Source: Bacteroidota bacterium (lineage in GTDB: Bacteria; Bacteroidota; Bacteroidia; Bacteroidales; Prolixibacteraceae). From it: a stretch of 64,000 nt of DNA. The DNA is taken from the NCBI GenBank assembly GCA_023251455.1, contig JAHEYT010000033.1, positions 1-64,000 of the forward strand. The letters are read 5' to 3'. The translations under genes were made by a program, and so were the position numbers. Of the stretch, positions 45,901 to 54,249 are shown piece after piece. The notes beneath the pieces were generated by a model. The model was given only the letters and a program-made list of their open reading frames with translations, did not search any database and was not told the DNA's origin. How positions within the stretch are numbered: the first letter of the stretch is position 1; each line of letters starts with the position of its first letter.

Positions 45901-46110
45901 AACCTGAAAGTTGGTTACGACCTTAACCGGGTTTTGAAAACTAAATTAAGGAACTTGCAGGTCTACGGTCAGGTATCCAATTTGTTTACCATTACCAAAT
46001 ATTCAGGCTTAGATCCTGAAGTTAACAGTAGCGGTGTTAATATGGGTGTTGACCAAGGTGCATGGCCTACTGCAAGACAAATACTGTTTGGTGTTAACAT
46101 TGGTATTTAA
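42907..46110 (+). CDS. SusC/RagA family TonB-dependent outer membrane transporter
   Basis: This 1067-residue protein has a signal peptide (cleaved near 'GSFAQQ'), a carboxypeptidase-regulatory-like domain ('ITGVVTDSENVPIPGVTIVV', about 30-110), a plug domain with 'GVAGVTVLESNTPGEGASIR' and 'PLWVVDGVPG', and a large beta barrel. It should import a large nutrient, probably an oligosaccharide or peptide, across the outer membrane with the SusD partner. The open frame begins with a TTG at 42898; ATG at 42907 is preferred. susD follows after 44 bases. The substrate cannot be read from sequence, and no glycosidase gene is immediately adjacent. Confidence 0.95.
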   Translation: MEKLKSKRYPRVVTFLLMAFFMAFALGSFAQQKSITGVVTDSENVPIPGVTIVVKGTTVGTITDMDGKYSLSVPANAQTISFTYIGMLGQDIPIAGKSVINASLKADVIGIEEVVAVGYATRKAGEVTGSVSTVQSADIQKMQIKNVSEALRGVAGVTVLESNTPGEGASIRVRGLGTINNNDPLWVVDGVPGATVNPNNIESITILKDAAAQAIYGARAANGVVLVTTKAGKKGQKAQFNISVKSGMSQNSNYYHLLNTQEYGEMLWLEAKNTTGATSVTNKIYGTGTAPSLFDYVYPNMGVSGSVDESKYDYLMVGEDGTDTNLITKMNKQGTDWLREADRNAKYTDISIDLTGGSDNTTYSFQAGYLDQEGILKWTGYKRYNLQSNVTSNVTSWLEVGERLGTTYSEDLGYQANNNSESSAISWAYRMPPMIPVKDIAGNYAGTRNIMGNGQNPIWILDKNQNDIARQFNASGNVYAKAKILPGLAVKTLFGANYYSYHNKDIAYVEKGHAERGTYDYLYETGNFSMQWNWTNTLEYSKTIGAHNFSVILGTEAVDYRYNQMYATRYDYFLKSPDYIQLSTGLQGQANSGYLTQWSLFSEFGRLNYSFADTYLVEAVVRRDGSSRFAQNYRYGVFPAFSLGWRVSNEAFMAGTKNWLDALKLRGGWGETGNDQVGGNYNSYTQFGLHVNDSFYGLNGQNGSQGSTGFYQTTFGNDNVQWETTRTTNVGLDATVFKNFDITLDVWQRRTSDMLYAKAIPQVLGQATAPSVNVGEMLNKGFDIALGYRGSALNSELKYNVNVDLSHYKNEIVKLAGVSGEILQGSAYREQIYTRTQQGRAFPEFFGYVVEGIFQTADEAAAWPKAFGATGTYNKPGHYKYKDLNDDKVINDLDRTYIGSPHPDFTAGLNFNVSYKGFDLYALFYASVGNDMVNYVRRFTDFVQFAGGRSYDRLYNSWGSPYLKDNTQAKLPMAETNDTQSQVVSTAFIEDASFLRLKNLKVGYDLNRVLKTKLRNLQVYGQVSNLFTITKYSGLDPEVNSSGVNMGVDQGAWPTARQILFGVNIGI

Positions 46111-46154
46111 TGTTTAATTAGCAAATTATTTAAAATTTTAAAAAGTAATTAACC

Positions 46155-47897
46155 ATGAAAAATAGATTTAATTTAATACTGATGACGGTTCTTGCTTGTT
46201 GTCTGTTAACACAATATTCCTGCAAGGAAGAATTTCTTACCAAAGCGCCTCCGGGAGTTGCAGCTGGAAATCTGATAGAAAACAGTGCAGGGGTGGAAGC
46301 TCTTTTGGTTGGAGCCTACAGTACATTACAGGGTTTTGGTCGATTCGGTGGCGATCCCGCTACTGACTGGACTTATGGAAGCGGCGCATCTGACGAGGCT
46401 TACAAAGGCTCATCGGCAGGAGACCAAACCAACTTCAATGCAGTTGAACGGTTTGAATGCTTACCTTCAAACGCTTACATGGCAGAACGCTGGCGCGATT
46501 GTTACAATGGAGTTGCCCGTTCGAACCAGGTATTGGTTTTCCTGAAAAATACTCAGGCTGGCCCTAATAAAATTGCCGATGCCCGCGCAAAACAAATTGA
46601 GGCTGAAGCTAAATTTTTAAGGGCTTGGTTTCATTTTAAAGCAAACCGGGTTTTCAGAAATATACCTTATGTAAAAACTGAAGACGAATTAGGTAAACCT
46701 GCAATTGAAGTTCCAAATACCGATGCAGGTTGGGCTGACATGGAAGCAGATATTCAATTTGCCATCGATAATTTAGCTGAAACCAGTTATAATAAAGATC
46801 CAGGTAGGGTAAATAAATTTTCAGCTACGGCTTTTAAGGCATATGTCCTGATGAACCAGAATAAATTGGCTGCGGCCAAACCATTATTGGACGCTGTCAT
46901 CAGTAGCGGAAAATATAGCCTTGTTTCCAATTATTACGATAATTACAACGAAACAACCGAAAATAATAAAGAATCGATCTTCGAAATTCAGGCTCAAACC
47001 AGTAGTGTTAATCACAGTGCAATGGTGGTAACTGGTCCGAGTATGCATCAGGCTGGTCCTGCAGCTATTGGCTGGGGTTTCTATCAACCTTCACAGGTAC
47101 TTTTCGAATCGTTCCAGACAACTGCCGATGGTTTGCCAGTTTTGGACATCGCACAGCGCGAAGCTATTAAGAGTGATATGGGCGTTTTGTCCAAGGATGA
47201 ATTCAAACCAACCGATCATTTAATGGATCCACGCGTTGACTGGACTATTTCACGTCGTGGTGTTGACTATTTAGGTTGGGGTATTTGTGCTGGCGCAACA
47301 TGGATTCGCGAACAAGCAAATGGTGGACCTTACATGACTAAGAAATACATGCACCTGTTTGCTAACCGGGCTTTACAAACCAATGGTAGCGGTTTCGACA
47401 ACAACCGTAATTTCAGGGCAATTCGTTTGGCTCATGTTTTACTGTGGAGAGCCGAATGTGCCATCGCGGATAATGACCTTGTAATGGCAAAAGACCTGAT
47501 CAACCAGATTCGTAACCGTGCAAAAGGAAGCCAAGTTGTTATGGGGCTTTGTACAACTTATAAGTTTGATGGATCTCCAGTTGTAGTAGATTATACTAAA
47601 CCTGCAGCAAATTATAAAGTTGAACCATATACTGCATTCGCGAGCAAAGAAGAAGCTACAAAAGCGGTACAAATGGAATGGACACTTGAATTTGCTACTG
47701 AAGGTCAGCGTTTCTTCAACCTTCGCCGTTGGGGTAATATTAAAGATGTTTTGAATGATTATATCGCCCGTGACACCAAATTCAGGTCTTTCTTAACTGG
47801 AGCACAATTTGTTTCTCCAAAGAACGAATATTGGCCACTTCCACAGGCTCAGCTTGATATTCAGGCATCATTAACACAAGATCCGAATCATAAATAA
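46155..47897 (+). CDS. SusD/RagB family nutrient-binding lipoprotein
   Basis: This 580-residue surface lipoprotein has lipobox 'LLTQYSC' near residue 23. It shows the SusD pattern: 'LTKAPPGVAAGNLI' after the signal, 'AEAKFLRAWFHFKANRVF' (TPR-like helices), 'KFSATAFKAYVLMNQNKL' and C-terminal 'QMEWTLEFATEGQRFFNLRR'. It caps the SusC transporter and captures the substrate. It is followed by a strong terminator, so susC-susD form a complete two-gene unit. Confidence 0.95.
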   Translation: MKNRFNLILMTVLACCLLTQYSCKEEFLTKAPPGVAAGNLIENSAGVEALLVGAYSTLQGFGRFGGDPATDWTYGSGASDEAYKGSSAGDQTNFNAVERFECLPSNAYMAERWRDCYNGVARSNQVLVFLKNTQAGPNKIADARAKQIEAEAKFLRAWFHFKANRVFRNIPYVKTEDELGKPAIEVPNTDAGWADMEADIQFAIDNLAETSYNKDPGRVNKFSATAFKAYVLMNQNKLAAAKPLLDAVISSGKYSLVSNYYDNYNETTENNKESIFEIQAQTSSVNHSAMVVTGPSMHQAGPAAIGWGFYQPSQVLFESFQTTADGLPVLDIAQREAIKSDMGVLSKDEFKPTDHLMDPRVDWTISRRGVDYLGWGICAGATWIREQANGGPYMTKKYMHLFANRALQTNGSGFDNNRNFRAIRLAHVLLWRAECAIADNDLVMAKDLINQIRNRAKGSQVVMGLCTTYKFDGSPVVVDYTKPAANYKVEPYTAFASKEEATKAVQMEWTLEFATEGQRFFNLRRWGNIKDVLNDYIARDTKFRSFLTGAQFVSPKNEYWPLPQAQLDIQASLTQDPNHK

Positions 47898-47917
47898 TTT
47901 TTGGATTTAATTTTTTC

Positions 47918-47969
47918 GACTGGCCCTGAAAAATCTTTAATGGTTTTTCGGGGCTAGTCTTTTTTTTTT
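47918..47969 (+). terminator. terminator of susCD
   Basis: A 16-bp stem (47918-47933 with 47944-47959, two G-T pairs) is followed by ten T (47960-47969), 20 bases after the susD stop. Confidence 0.92.
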
Positions 47970-47993
47970 GCCTGTCCTGTGAATTCTCAGTAT

Positions 47994-48027
47994 AAAAAAG
48001 GCTGTTTCAGTTTGCACCGAAACAGCC
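47994..48027 (-). terminator. terminator of the 48-49.6 kb minus-strand unit
   Basis: A perfect 9-bp stem (48000-48008 with 48019-48027) is followed on the minus strand by six T (47994-47999). It ends the unit made of the two unrecognised exported proteins and the DUF4395 protein. Confidence 0.88.
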
Positions 48028-48064
48028 ATAAAACCAAGACTTTATTTGTATTTTCAATATTGTA

Positions 48065-48595
48065 TTAACGAATATTACCAACCGAATTTTTAGCAGTGTC
48101 GTGTTTTGTTTTCAGTTTAACCTGGCCATATTCAACTCCATTTACATAGATTGTGTGCAAGGTATCGTGCGCAAGGGTAACCGAAAAATTTCCATTCTCA
48201 TCAGTTAATACACTTGCTTCATCTCCCGTCTCAGGTTGCGAAATGGTAATTTTAATCTTGCCATTCGAAGCTCTTCCAGTTGCGGCATACGAAGCCGCTG
48301 CTGCTCCACCGCCAGCCCCACCTGCCAAATTGCCAACCGACGAAACAGCCGATGAAACAATTGCCCCCTTCACTGTCAAGCCATTTACCACCGTTCGGTT
48401 TTGCTGATCGCGCTCACGGCCGGAGAATATTTCAACTGAATATGGCAATTTAAATGCAGAGACAGCTGCAATTTTTGATCTGACAGGGTTGTCTTCAGGC
48501 ATTTCTTTTGAAATGATTCGCTGTTTTTCTTGCGCATAGGTAATTGAAAATGAGGCTACAAGTATCAGAATCAGGAAAGCTTTTATTGATTTCAT
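48065..48595 (-). CDS. unrecognised exported protein with Gly/Ala-rich hydrophobic core
   Basis: This 176-residue protein has a signal peptide (cleaved near 'TYAQEKQ'). A middle stretch, 'KGAIVSSAVSSVG' then 'NLAGGAGGGAAAASYAA', is Gly/Ala-rich, and the C-terminal part looks like a small beta-sandwich ('VLTDENGNFSVTLAHDTLHT'). I do not recognise the family. The motif GAIVSSAVSSV is shared with the upstream neighbour (GAVISAAVSSV), suggesting that the two are related or work together. It is the last gene of the unit, 26 bases after its neighbour, followed by a terminator. The longest frame starts with TTG (48604); ATG 48595 is used. Confidence 0.65.
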   Translation of the reverse strand: MKSIKAFLILILVASFSITYAQEKQRIISKEMPEDNPVRSKIAAVSAFKLPYSVEIFSGRERDQQNRTVVNGLTVKGAIVSSAVSSVGNLAGGAGGGAAAASYAATGRASNGKIKITISQPETGDEASVLTDENGNFSVTLAHDTLHTIYVNGVEYGQVKLKTKHDTAKNSVGNIR

Positions 48596-48621
48596 AGGTT
48601 GCAATTTAAATGATTATTCTT

Positions 48622-49203
48622 TTAAATATTTGCCGAAATTACTTTGTAAGTGCGGCCTTCAACTAAAATGCCGAAACGCACTTGTGTTTTTAAGGTATCT
48701 TTCAATCCTGAACTGAGTACAATTGTCAAATAATATTCTCCATCGGTCAAGTTTGATGGCAAAAGAAATGAGTTGCCCGAATCCTTAATTTCCCAAATAG
48801 GTCTTCCTCCATTCACGCTGGATACCGCGGCCGAAATGACAGCTCCACCTGGCAAGGCACCACCTAAAAGTGAAGCGCCCTGTGCTAATGCTCCTCCGGC
48901 GGCATGCAAACCCGCATTCACCTTAGCTACTTCTGACGAAGTCATTTCAGAAACTTTATTTTTCGAAGAATTTATAGTGAAAGCTTGATTATTAGGGAAG
49001 ATTACAAAAGAGCCTGCTGCATGTAAGCCCGCGTTTACTTTTTCTCCGAATGTGGCTCCCTGAGTTTGTTTCGGTACCGTTACATTCATCGAAATGCGGT
49101 TGGGCATACCACCATTAATGTTATTGACTGACTTTTCTGTCTGGCCAGATACAGAAATTATAGAACACAAAATCAAAGCGATAGTTAATAGTTTGTTTCT
49201 CAT
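48622..49203 (-). CDS. unrecognised exported protein with duplicated KVNAGLHAAG motif
   Basis: This 193-residue protein has a signal peptide (cleaved near 'SVSGQTEK'). It contains KVNAGLHAAG twice (about residues 56-65 and 93-102), a Gly/Ala-rich stretch 'GALAQGASLLGGALPGGAV', and 'GAVISAAVSSVNGG'. The C-terminal part has beta-strand character ('DGEYYLTIVLSSGLKDTL'). No family is recognised. It starts 4 bases after the DUF4395 gene and shares the SAAVSSV motif with the downstream protein. An envelope role is inferred from the signal peptide and context only. Confidence 0.65.
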   Translation of the reverse strand: MRNKLLTIALILCSIISVSGQTEKSVNNINGGMPNRISMNVTVPKQTQGATFGEKVNAGLHAAGSFVIFPNNQAFTINSSKNKVSEMTSSEVAKVNAGLHAAGGALAQGASLLGGALPGGAVISAAVSSVNGGRPIWEIKDSGNSFLLPSNLTDGEYYLTIVLSSGLKDTLKTQVRFGILVEGRTYKVISANI

Positions 49204-49207
49204 AGGT

Positions 49208-49648
49208 TTACTTTTTATAAAATGGAAGAACCAAATAGGTGTAAATCATACATCCTACGCATACCGCCAATAAAAACTCAAGGCTTGCAAAAAAGATCAG
49301 TATTCCGGCCACAACAACTGATGCAATTTTAAAACTGAAAATGAATAGACCGGCAATTACAGTTGTCATCAAAAAGCCAAGGCGAGCTGCAAATACTTTG
49401 GGAGCCTTGTCTATCATCCGAATTGGCAAATTCAAGGTATGACTCATATAATGGCTTGCAAAATTGATTGGGCTAAATTTTATTTCAGTAAAAGCCCGGA
49501 TAAAAAAATCGGCCATCAGAAAAATGAATAGTAATACTGAATTCAATGCAAAAGCCAATACTACGATTCCGATGGTAAACATGGCATTTAGGCGTGTCAC
49601 CTGCTCATTTACACGCTGGTCAGATATGGGACAAACTAAATTCTTCAT
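49208..49648 (-). CDS. DUF4395 family membrane protein
   Basis: This 146-residue protein begins with 'CPISDQRVNEQVTRLNAMF', the typical DUF4395 N terminus, and has about four hydrophobic segments ('IGIVVLAFALNSVLLFIFL', 'LGFLMTTVIAGLFIFSFKI', 'VVAGILIFFASLEFLLAV'). The family is of unknown function; members occur near thiol-redox or envelope proteins in various bacteria. It is the first gene of the three-gene unit and has a perfect palindrome 29 bases upstream of its start. Confidence 0.8.
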   Translation of the reverse strand: MKNLVCPISDQRVNEQVTRLNAMFTIGIVVLAFALNSVLLFIFLMADFFIRAFTEIKFSPINFASHYMSHTLNLPIRMIDKAPKVFAARLGFLMTTVIAGLFIFSFKIASVVVAGILIFFASLEFLLAVCVGCMIYTYLVLPFYKK

Positions 49649-49677
49649 AAAATCTATTTAAAACTCGTTGTTAATAA

Positions 49678-49701
49678 CAAATCAAATCTCGATTTGATTT
49701 G
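49678..49701. promoter_or_regulatory. perfect 11-bp palindrome, possible operator
   Basis: The sequence caaatcaaatc-tc-gatttgatttg is a perfect inverted repeat with a 2-base spacer. It lies 29 bases upstream of the DUF4395 start and in the leader of the divergent peptidase gene. The very short loop argues for a protein-binding site rather than a transcription hairpin. Confidence 0.5.
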
Positions 49702-49915
49702 TAGTCGCACTAATAAAAGACAAAAATGTATTTTATTTTTATTCATCCTCAATGTCTCCAGATGAAACCCATTTGGCTTAATGATTTATTAAGACTATCT
49801 GAATAGGAAAAGACCAAATGTCTAAACCAATTTCTGATCAACTCATTTTGGTTGCCGGAGCACATAAATCAAATCATATTTCTAACTTTAACGCTTCTAA
49901 CTATACTGGAAAAAC

Positions 49916-51301
49916 ATGTTTCAAGCTGAAGTTTATATTCAAAGAAGAAAGATTCTCTGTGAAAAAATAGGTTCCGGATTGATCCTCTTTTGGGGGAATG
50001 ATGAAAGTCCGATGAATTATCCGGATAATACATATCATTTCAGGCAACATAGTTCATTCTTATATTATTTCGGCATCGATTTTCCTTCGCTGGCCGCAGT
50101 TATTGATGTTGACAATCAGCATCAGATTATTTTTGGCGATGATTATACCATTGACGATGTTGTTTGGATGGGGCCACAACCCACCATTGCCGAACGTGCG
50201 AAGCTTTCAGGAATTGAAGAAACGCAGCCGTTGGTAAAGCTTTACACCATTCTCAAAGAAGCTCAGGCTTCGCGTAAGGTAATCCACTTTTTGCCTCCCT
50301 ACCGGCCCGAGAATAAAATAAAACTATTGCGTTTCCTGAATGTCCGCCCAGATCAGATTAATGTTAATGCTTCGTCTGAATTGGTAAAAGTAGTGATCAG
50401 TCAGCGTGAAATTAAATCAGTTGAAGAGATTTCAGAAATCGAAAAAGCGGTTGATCTATCGGTCGATATGCATCTGGCAGCCATGAAAATAGCACGACCT
50501 GGTATGACAGAAGCCCAGGTTGCTGCAAAAGTTTATGAAGTAGCACTGGCTCAGAATTGCAATATTTCGTTCCCGATTATTGCCACCATTAACGGTCAAA
50601 CACTGCACAATCATTCGCATTACAATCTTCTGAAAGAAGGAGATTTGTTTCTGCTTGATGCCGGAGCCGAATCACAAATGCATTATGCCGGAGATCTTTC
50701 GAGTACTTTCCCGGTGAGCAAAAAATTTACCGAGGTTCAGAAACAAATATACCTGGCCAGCCTTAAAGCTCACGAAGCAGCGGTTAATACCATTGCGCCC
50801 GGAATCAAATTCAAGGAAGTTCATTTTGCTGCCTGCCGCTCAATAGCTACGTCGATGAAAGAATTAGGACTCATGAAAGGCGATGTTGATGAAGCTGTTT
50901 CCGAAGGTGCACATGCTTTATTTTTTCCTTGTGGAACTGGCCACATGATGGGGCTCGATGTACACGACATGGAGGATTTGGGTGAACTCAGGGTTGGTTA
51001 TAACGGGGAATCGAAAAGCACGCAGTTTGGATTAAAATCGCTCCGATTGGCAAAAGAGCTTCTGCCAGGTCATGTTTTCACCATTGAGCCAGGCATCTAT
51101 TTTATTCCGGAATTGATTGATTTATGGAAATCAACAGGAAAACTGAATGATTTCCTGAATTGGGATGAGATTGAAAAGTTCCGAAATTTTGGAGGAATTC
51201 GCAACGAGGAAGATTTTCTGGTTACGGAGAATGGATTTAAAAGGCTTGGAAAAGCAAAACCAAAAACCATTGAGGAGGTTGAGGCTCTAAGGAATTCGTA
51301 A
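49916..51301 (+). CDS. Xaa-Pro aminopeptidase (M24B family)
   Basis: This 461-residue metallopeptidase has an N-terminal creatinase-like domain (1-170) and a C-terminal pita-bread domain. Metal ligands are visible in 'LFLLDAGAESQMHYAGDLS' (two Asp), 'GTGHMMGLDVHDM' (His), 'TIEPGIYF' (Glu) and 'IRNEEDFLV' (Glu). It removes N-terminal residues preceding proline from peptides, probably in the cytoplasm since no signal peptide is seen. The start codon ATG 49916 gives the typical beginning 'MFQAEVYIQRRKIL'. It is divergent from the DUF4395 unit and followed by a 247-base gap. Confidence 0.92.
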   Translation: MFQAEVYIQRRKILCEKIGSGLILFWGNDESPMNYPDNTYHFRQHSSFLYYFGIDFPSLAAVIDVDNQHQIIFGDDYTIDDVVWMGPQPTIAERAKLSGIEETQPLVKLYTILKEAQASRKVIHFLPPYRPENKIKLLRFLNVRPDQINVNASSELVKVVISQREIKSVEEISEIEKAVDLSVDMHLAAMKIARPGMTEAQVAAKVYEVALAQNCNISFPIIATINGQTLHNHSHYNLLKEGDLFLLDAGAESQMHYAGDLSSTFPVSKKFTEVQKQIYLASLKAHEAAVNTIAPGIKFKEVHFAACRSIATSMKELGLMKGDVDEAVSEGAHALFFPCGTGHMMGLDVHDMEDLGELRVGYNGESKSTQFGLKSLRLAKELLPGHVFTIEPGIYFIPELIDLWKSTGKLNDFLNWDEIEKFRNFGGIRNEEDFLVTENGFKRLGKAKPKTIEEVEALRNS

Positions 51302-51548
51302 TATTTCTTCTAAAATGCAGAGATTTTATTTTAAGCTTTCAATTCATTCGTATTTTTATTCCAGATGAATATTCCTGAAAATTACGATTGATATCTGTTA
51401 AACACGTTCACTGTCAATAGCTTTCCGGTTAAATAAGTTTGAAGTCGAATTTCTGCCTCAATTTTCTTTATTTATAACTGAAAGTCCTTGTCAATGTCTG
51501 TTAAAAGTTGTTAAATTTAGGCAATCGTATTTAAACTTAACAAGAGAT

Positions 51549-53654
51549 ATGCCCCAAAAGTCTTTTGAAAGAAGAACATTTCTGAAGTTGATGAGTGCTG
51601 GCCTTGGGGCGGGTATTCTTTCCTTCCCAAGGTTCTCTCAGGCGTTTACCCCTCCACCTAAAGATATACGACATCTCGATTTCCTTCTTGGTAAACCAGA
51701 ATGGATTTTGCATGAAGATGGCACATTTGATATTTTTGCCGGAAGCATCCGTTTGTCTAATTGTCGTCCATCCATTAACGGGCAGAGCATTTTTGTGCGA
51801 AATACGTTCATGGGCGACTCTCCCAAAGGCAAACGTATCATCTATGAAGTTGATGGCGGATTTGTTATGCTCGATTTGAGGACGCATTCAAATACGATTT
51901 CAATAGGAGCCGAAATAAGTGGAATGAAAAATGCGCCAACTTGGTTTAATCCGCTGGGCGAGGGATATGTAACCGGAGCCAATCATTTCTTTAAACAAGG
52001 ATTAGGCACCGGTGGACGTTCCGGAATTTTTGATTTCAGGAAATCAACCAACCGAAAATCGCTCAGTTATCCGGATGAAGAAGCATGGTCGTATGATAGT
52101 TTCCTGATGACTGGTCTGATTGCCCCGAATGGCGATACACTTTCAATTGGAGCGTATGAACAAACTGATTTTATCCAACGCAGTTCAATTTATAACCGTC
52201 CACGTCGTAAGGGACTTAATGACAGTAAATTCGGAAAAGAGGAAGTCTTTTTTGAGGCAGGTTTCGCTACAGAAAATATCCCGCTGAAAGATGAATTCAT
52301 CAAATTGCCCGATTTGTTTGTTTATTACGGCAATCAGCCTTTTGGGGCCATGCAAAATCTGGCATGGAGTATATCTGAGCAAAATCAGGCCCGACGCGAT
52401 ACCCGTACCAATTATTTCTGGTCTTCTTTTCAGGATTTCCGAACTTCATTCAGCTATAAATATTTGCTTGAGCAACTTCAGATACTCGATGAAATAAATC
52501 CACCAATTCCACTGAGTACCATTCATGTCGGATCGGGTTACTGTATTCCGGGCGATTGGCTCAGTAATGGGAGTGGCTGGCCAAAATCAATGGATGGTGT
52601 GGCCAGGGAAATTTTCCGAAGAAGATATCGTGCCGGAATTTATGTGGCTCCTTTTGTTGTTCATGAAAAGAGTCGGATCTTCCGAAATCACCCACGCTGG
52701 ATATTGAAAGACAGTGAAGATAATCCAATTGTTATGGATCAGGATGTGGAAGGGAAACTTTACGCATTGGATGGAAATCTTGAAGATGTCAGGGATTATA
52801 TTGCAAAAGTGTTCAAGAGTTTCCATACAATGGGATTTACTTATTACGAGCTTGATCATCTGGATTGGGGGCTGCAAGATTCATCGGAGCTTTTGAAATC
52901 AAAAAAAGGTAAATCTTCGGTTCAGGTTCTTCGTGCAGTCATGGATATTATCCGGGAGGCTGTTGGCGCCGGAAGCTTTATTACAGCGAACAGAGCTCCT
53001 TATTCACCACTGATTGGATATGTCGACGCAGTTAGAATAGACAGAGATCAGGGATGGAAATGGGAGGAACAGACCACTGGGCACATTATTGAAGAAAGTT
53101 ACAACACACAATATTTTAACAATGTCTTCTGGCAGAACGACCCCGATGTGGTTTTTCTGCGCGACTATAAATGCGATTTTACGCTCGACGAACAAAAGAG
53201 CCTTGCTCTGTGGGTTGCTTTTATGGGTGGATCAATCGGAATTTCCGACAATTTTAAAATCATGGAAAGCGAGAAATTGCAATTATGGCGGTTTCTTGAG
53301 CCATCAACCCGGCCTCAAAGTGCAATGCTTCCATTCTGGGGCAATAATGTGGTCAATAAAGTTGCAGTAAGAAGATATAAGAAAGTTAAAGCATGGAGCG
53401 TTCTTGTTCTCAACGACACCGATGGAGTTGTTACTGAAAGCTATCTGTTGTCAGATTTAATTGGAATAAAAGAGGCTTGGGTATTTGTTTGGGAACCTGG
53501 ATTTAGCCTTGGTCTGGGCAGGCCAACCCGTATTTCAGTTACTCTTGGTAGTCACGAGTCGAAACTATATTTCATTTCTGAAACCAAAGAAAATCCATCA
53601 TTGGACATGAATATCTCAGGTAATGAATTTTCAGAAGAAATCGATCCCAAATAA
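51549..53654 (+). CDS. Tat-exported clan GH-D-like glycoside hydrolase
   Basis: This 701-residue protein begins with a twin-arginine signal ('ERRTFLKLMSAGLGAGI'). An N-terminal beta-rich region (40-310) precedes a barrel domain resembling alpha-galactosidase-like enzymes of clan GH-D (GH27/GH36). Visible blocks are 'IHVGSGYCIPGDWLSNGSGW', 'YRAGIYVAPFVVHEKSRIF', 'FTYYELDHLDWG' (candidate nucleophile Asp) and 'DAVRIDRDQGWKW' (candidate acid/base Asp). It would act on an alpha-linked sugar in the periplasm or outside. The exact GH family and substrate are not certain. It is a single gene; a weak promoter-like TTG-N21-TAAATTTA lies at 51488-51519. Confidence 0.72.
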   Translation: MPQKSFERRTFLKLMSAGLGAGILSFPRFSQAFTPPPKDIRHLDFLLGKPEWILHEDGTFDIFAGSIRLSNCRPSINGQSIFVRNTFMGDSPKGKRIIYEVDGGFVMLDLRTHSNTISIGAEISGMKNAPTWFNPLGEGYVTGANHFFKQGLGTGGRSGIFDFRKSTNRKSLSYPDEEAWSYDSFLMTGLIAPNGDTLSIGAYEQTDFIQRSSIYNRPRRKGLNDSKFGKEEVFFEAGFATENIPLKDEFIKLPDLFVYYGNQPFGAMQNLAWSISEQNQARRDTRTNYFWSSFQDFRTSFSYKYLLEQLQILDEINPPIPLSTIHVGSGYCIPGDWLSNGSGWPKSMDGVAREIFRRRYRAGIYVAPFVVHEKSRIFRNHPRWILKDSEDNPIVMDQDVEGKLYALDGNLEDVRDYIAKVFKSFHTMGFTYYELDHLDWGLQDSSELLKSKKGKSSVQVLRAVMDIIREAVGAGSFITANRAPYSPLIGYVDAVRIDRDQGWKWEEQTTGHIIEESYNTQYFNNVFWQNDPDVVFLRDYKCDFTLDEQKSLALWVAFMGGSIGISDNFKIMESEKLQLWRFLEPSTRPQSAMLPFWGNNVVNKVAVRRYKKVKAWSVLVLNDTDGVVTESYLLSDLIGIKEAWVFVWEPGFSLGLGRPTRISVTLGSHESKLYFISETKENPSLDMNISGNEFSEEIDPK

Positions 53655-53733
53655 TCTGCGATTCATCCTTTTTTAGATTAAAATTGGCTGCGTCATTCCA
53701 TTTTTCTAATTTCACGCCTTTAATTTAAACAGG

Positions 53734-54198
53734 ATGACAATTCCAAAAATTACTATTACGACTCCGATAGAAATGATTGATCATTATCTTAAAAATACAA
53801 TGATCGAGCACCTCGGGATTCGATTAACTGCTTATGGCGAAGGTTGGGTTGAGGCAACCATGCCTGTTGATCACCGCACTTTTCGTCCGGGCGGCTTTCT
53901 GCATGGTGGAGCTAATCTGGCTTTGGCCGAAACGGTTGCCGGATTTGGTTCAATGCTCACCGTTGATATTCAGGAATATGATGTGCGTGGAATTCAGGTG
54001 AGCGCCAGCCATACCGGAAAGGCTGATGGTGGCATCGTTTATGCACGTGCCGAAATACTGCATTTAGGGAAAAGGACTCATGTCTGGAATGTTGACATAA
54101 AATCAGAGTCAGGCAAATTGATTTCGACTGCCAGAGTGACCAATATGATTGTAAAAAGACATGAAACGAGCCATGGCAAAGATTTTATCCAAAAGTAG
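53734..54198 (+). CDS. menI: hotdog-fold thioesterase, probable DHNA-CoA hydrolase
   Basis: This 154-residue PaaI-type hotdog thioesterase contains 'RPGGFLHGGANLALAETVAG', including the conserved HGG of the 4HBT/PaaI family and the catalytic-type Glu seven residues later. Because it heads a run of menaquinone genes (menF, menD, menB, menA), it most likely hydrolyses 1,4-dihydroxy-2-naphthoyl-CoA to DHNA. A broader acyl-CoA thioesterase remains possible. It lies 51 bases before menF. Confidence 0.82.
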   Translation: MTIPKITITTPIEMIDHYLKNTMIEHLGIRLTAYGEGWVEATMPVDHRTFRPGGFLHGGANLALAETVAGFGSMLTVDIQEYDVRGIQVSASHTGKADGGIVYARAEILHLGKRTHVWNVDIKSESGKLISTARVTNMIVKRHETSHGKDFIQK

Positions 54199-54249
54199 TG
54201 TGGAGGTTGGCGAGTTCCATGTGGCAATTAAAAAACAGATTATTACCAC

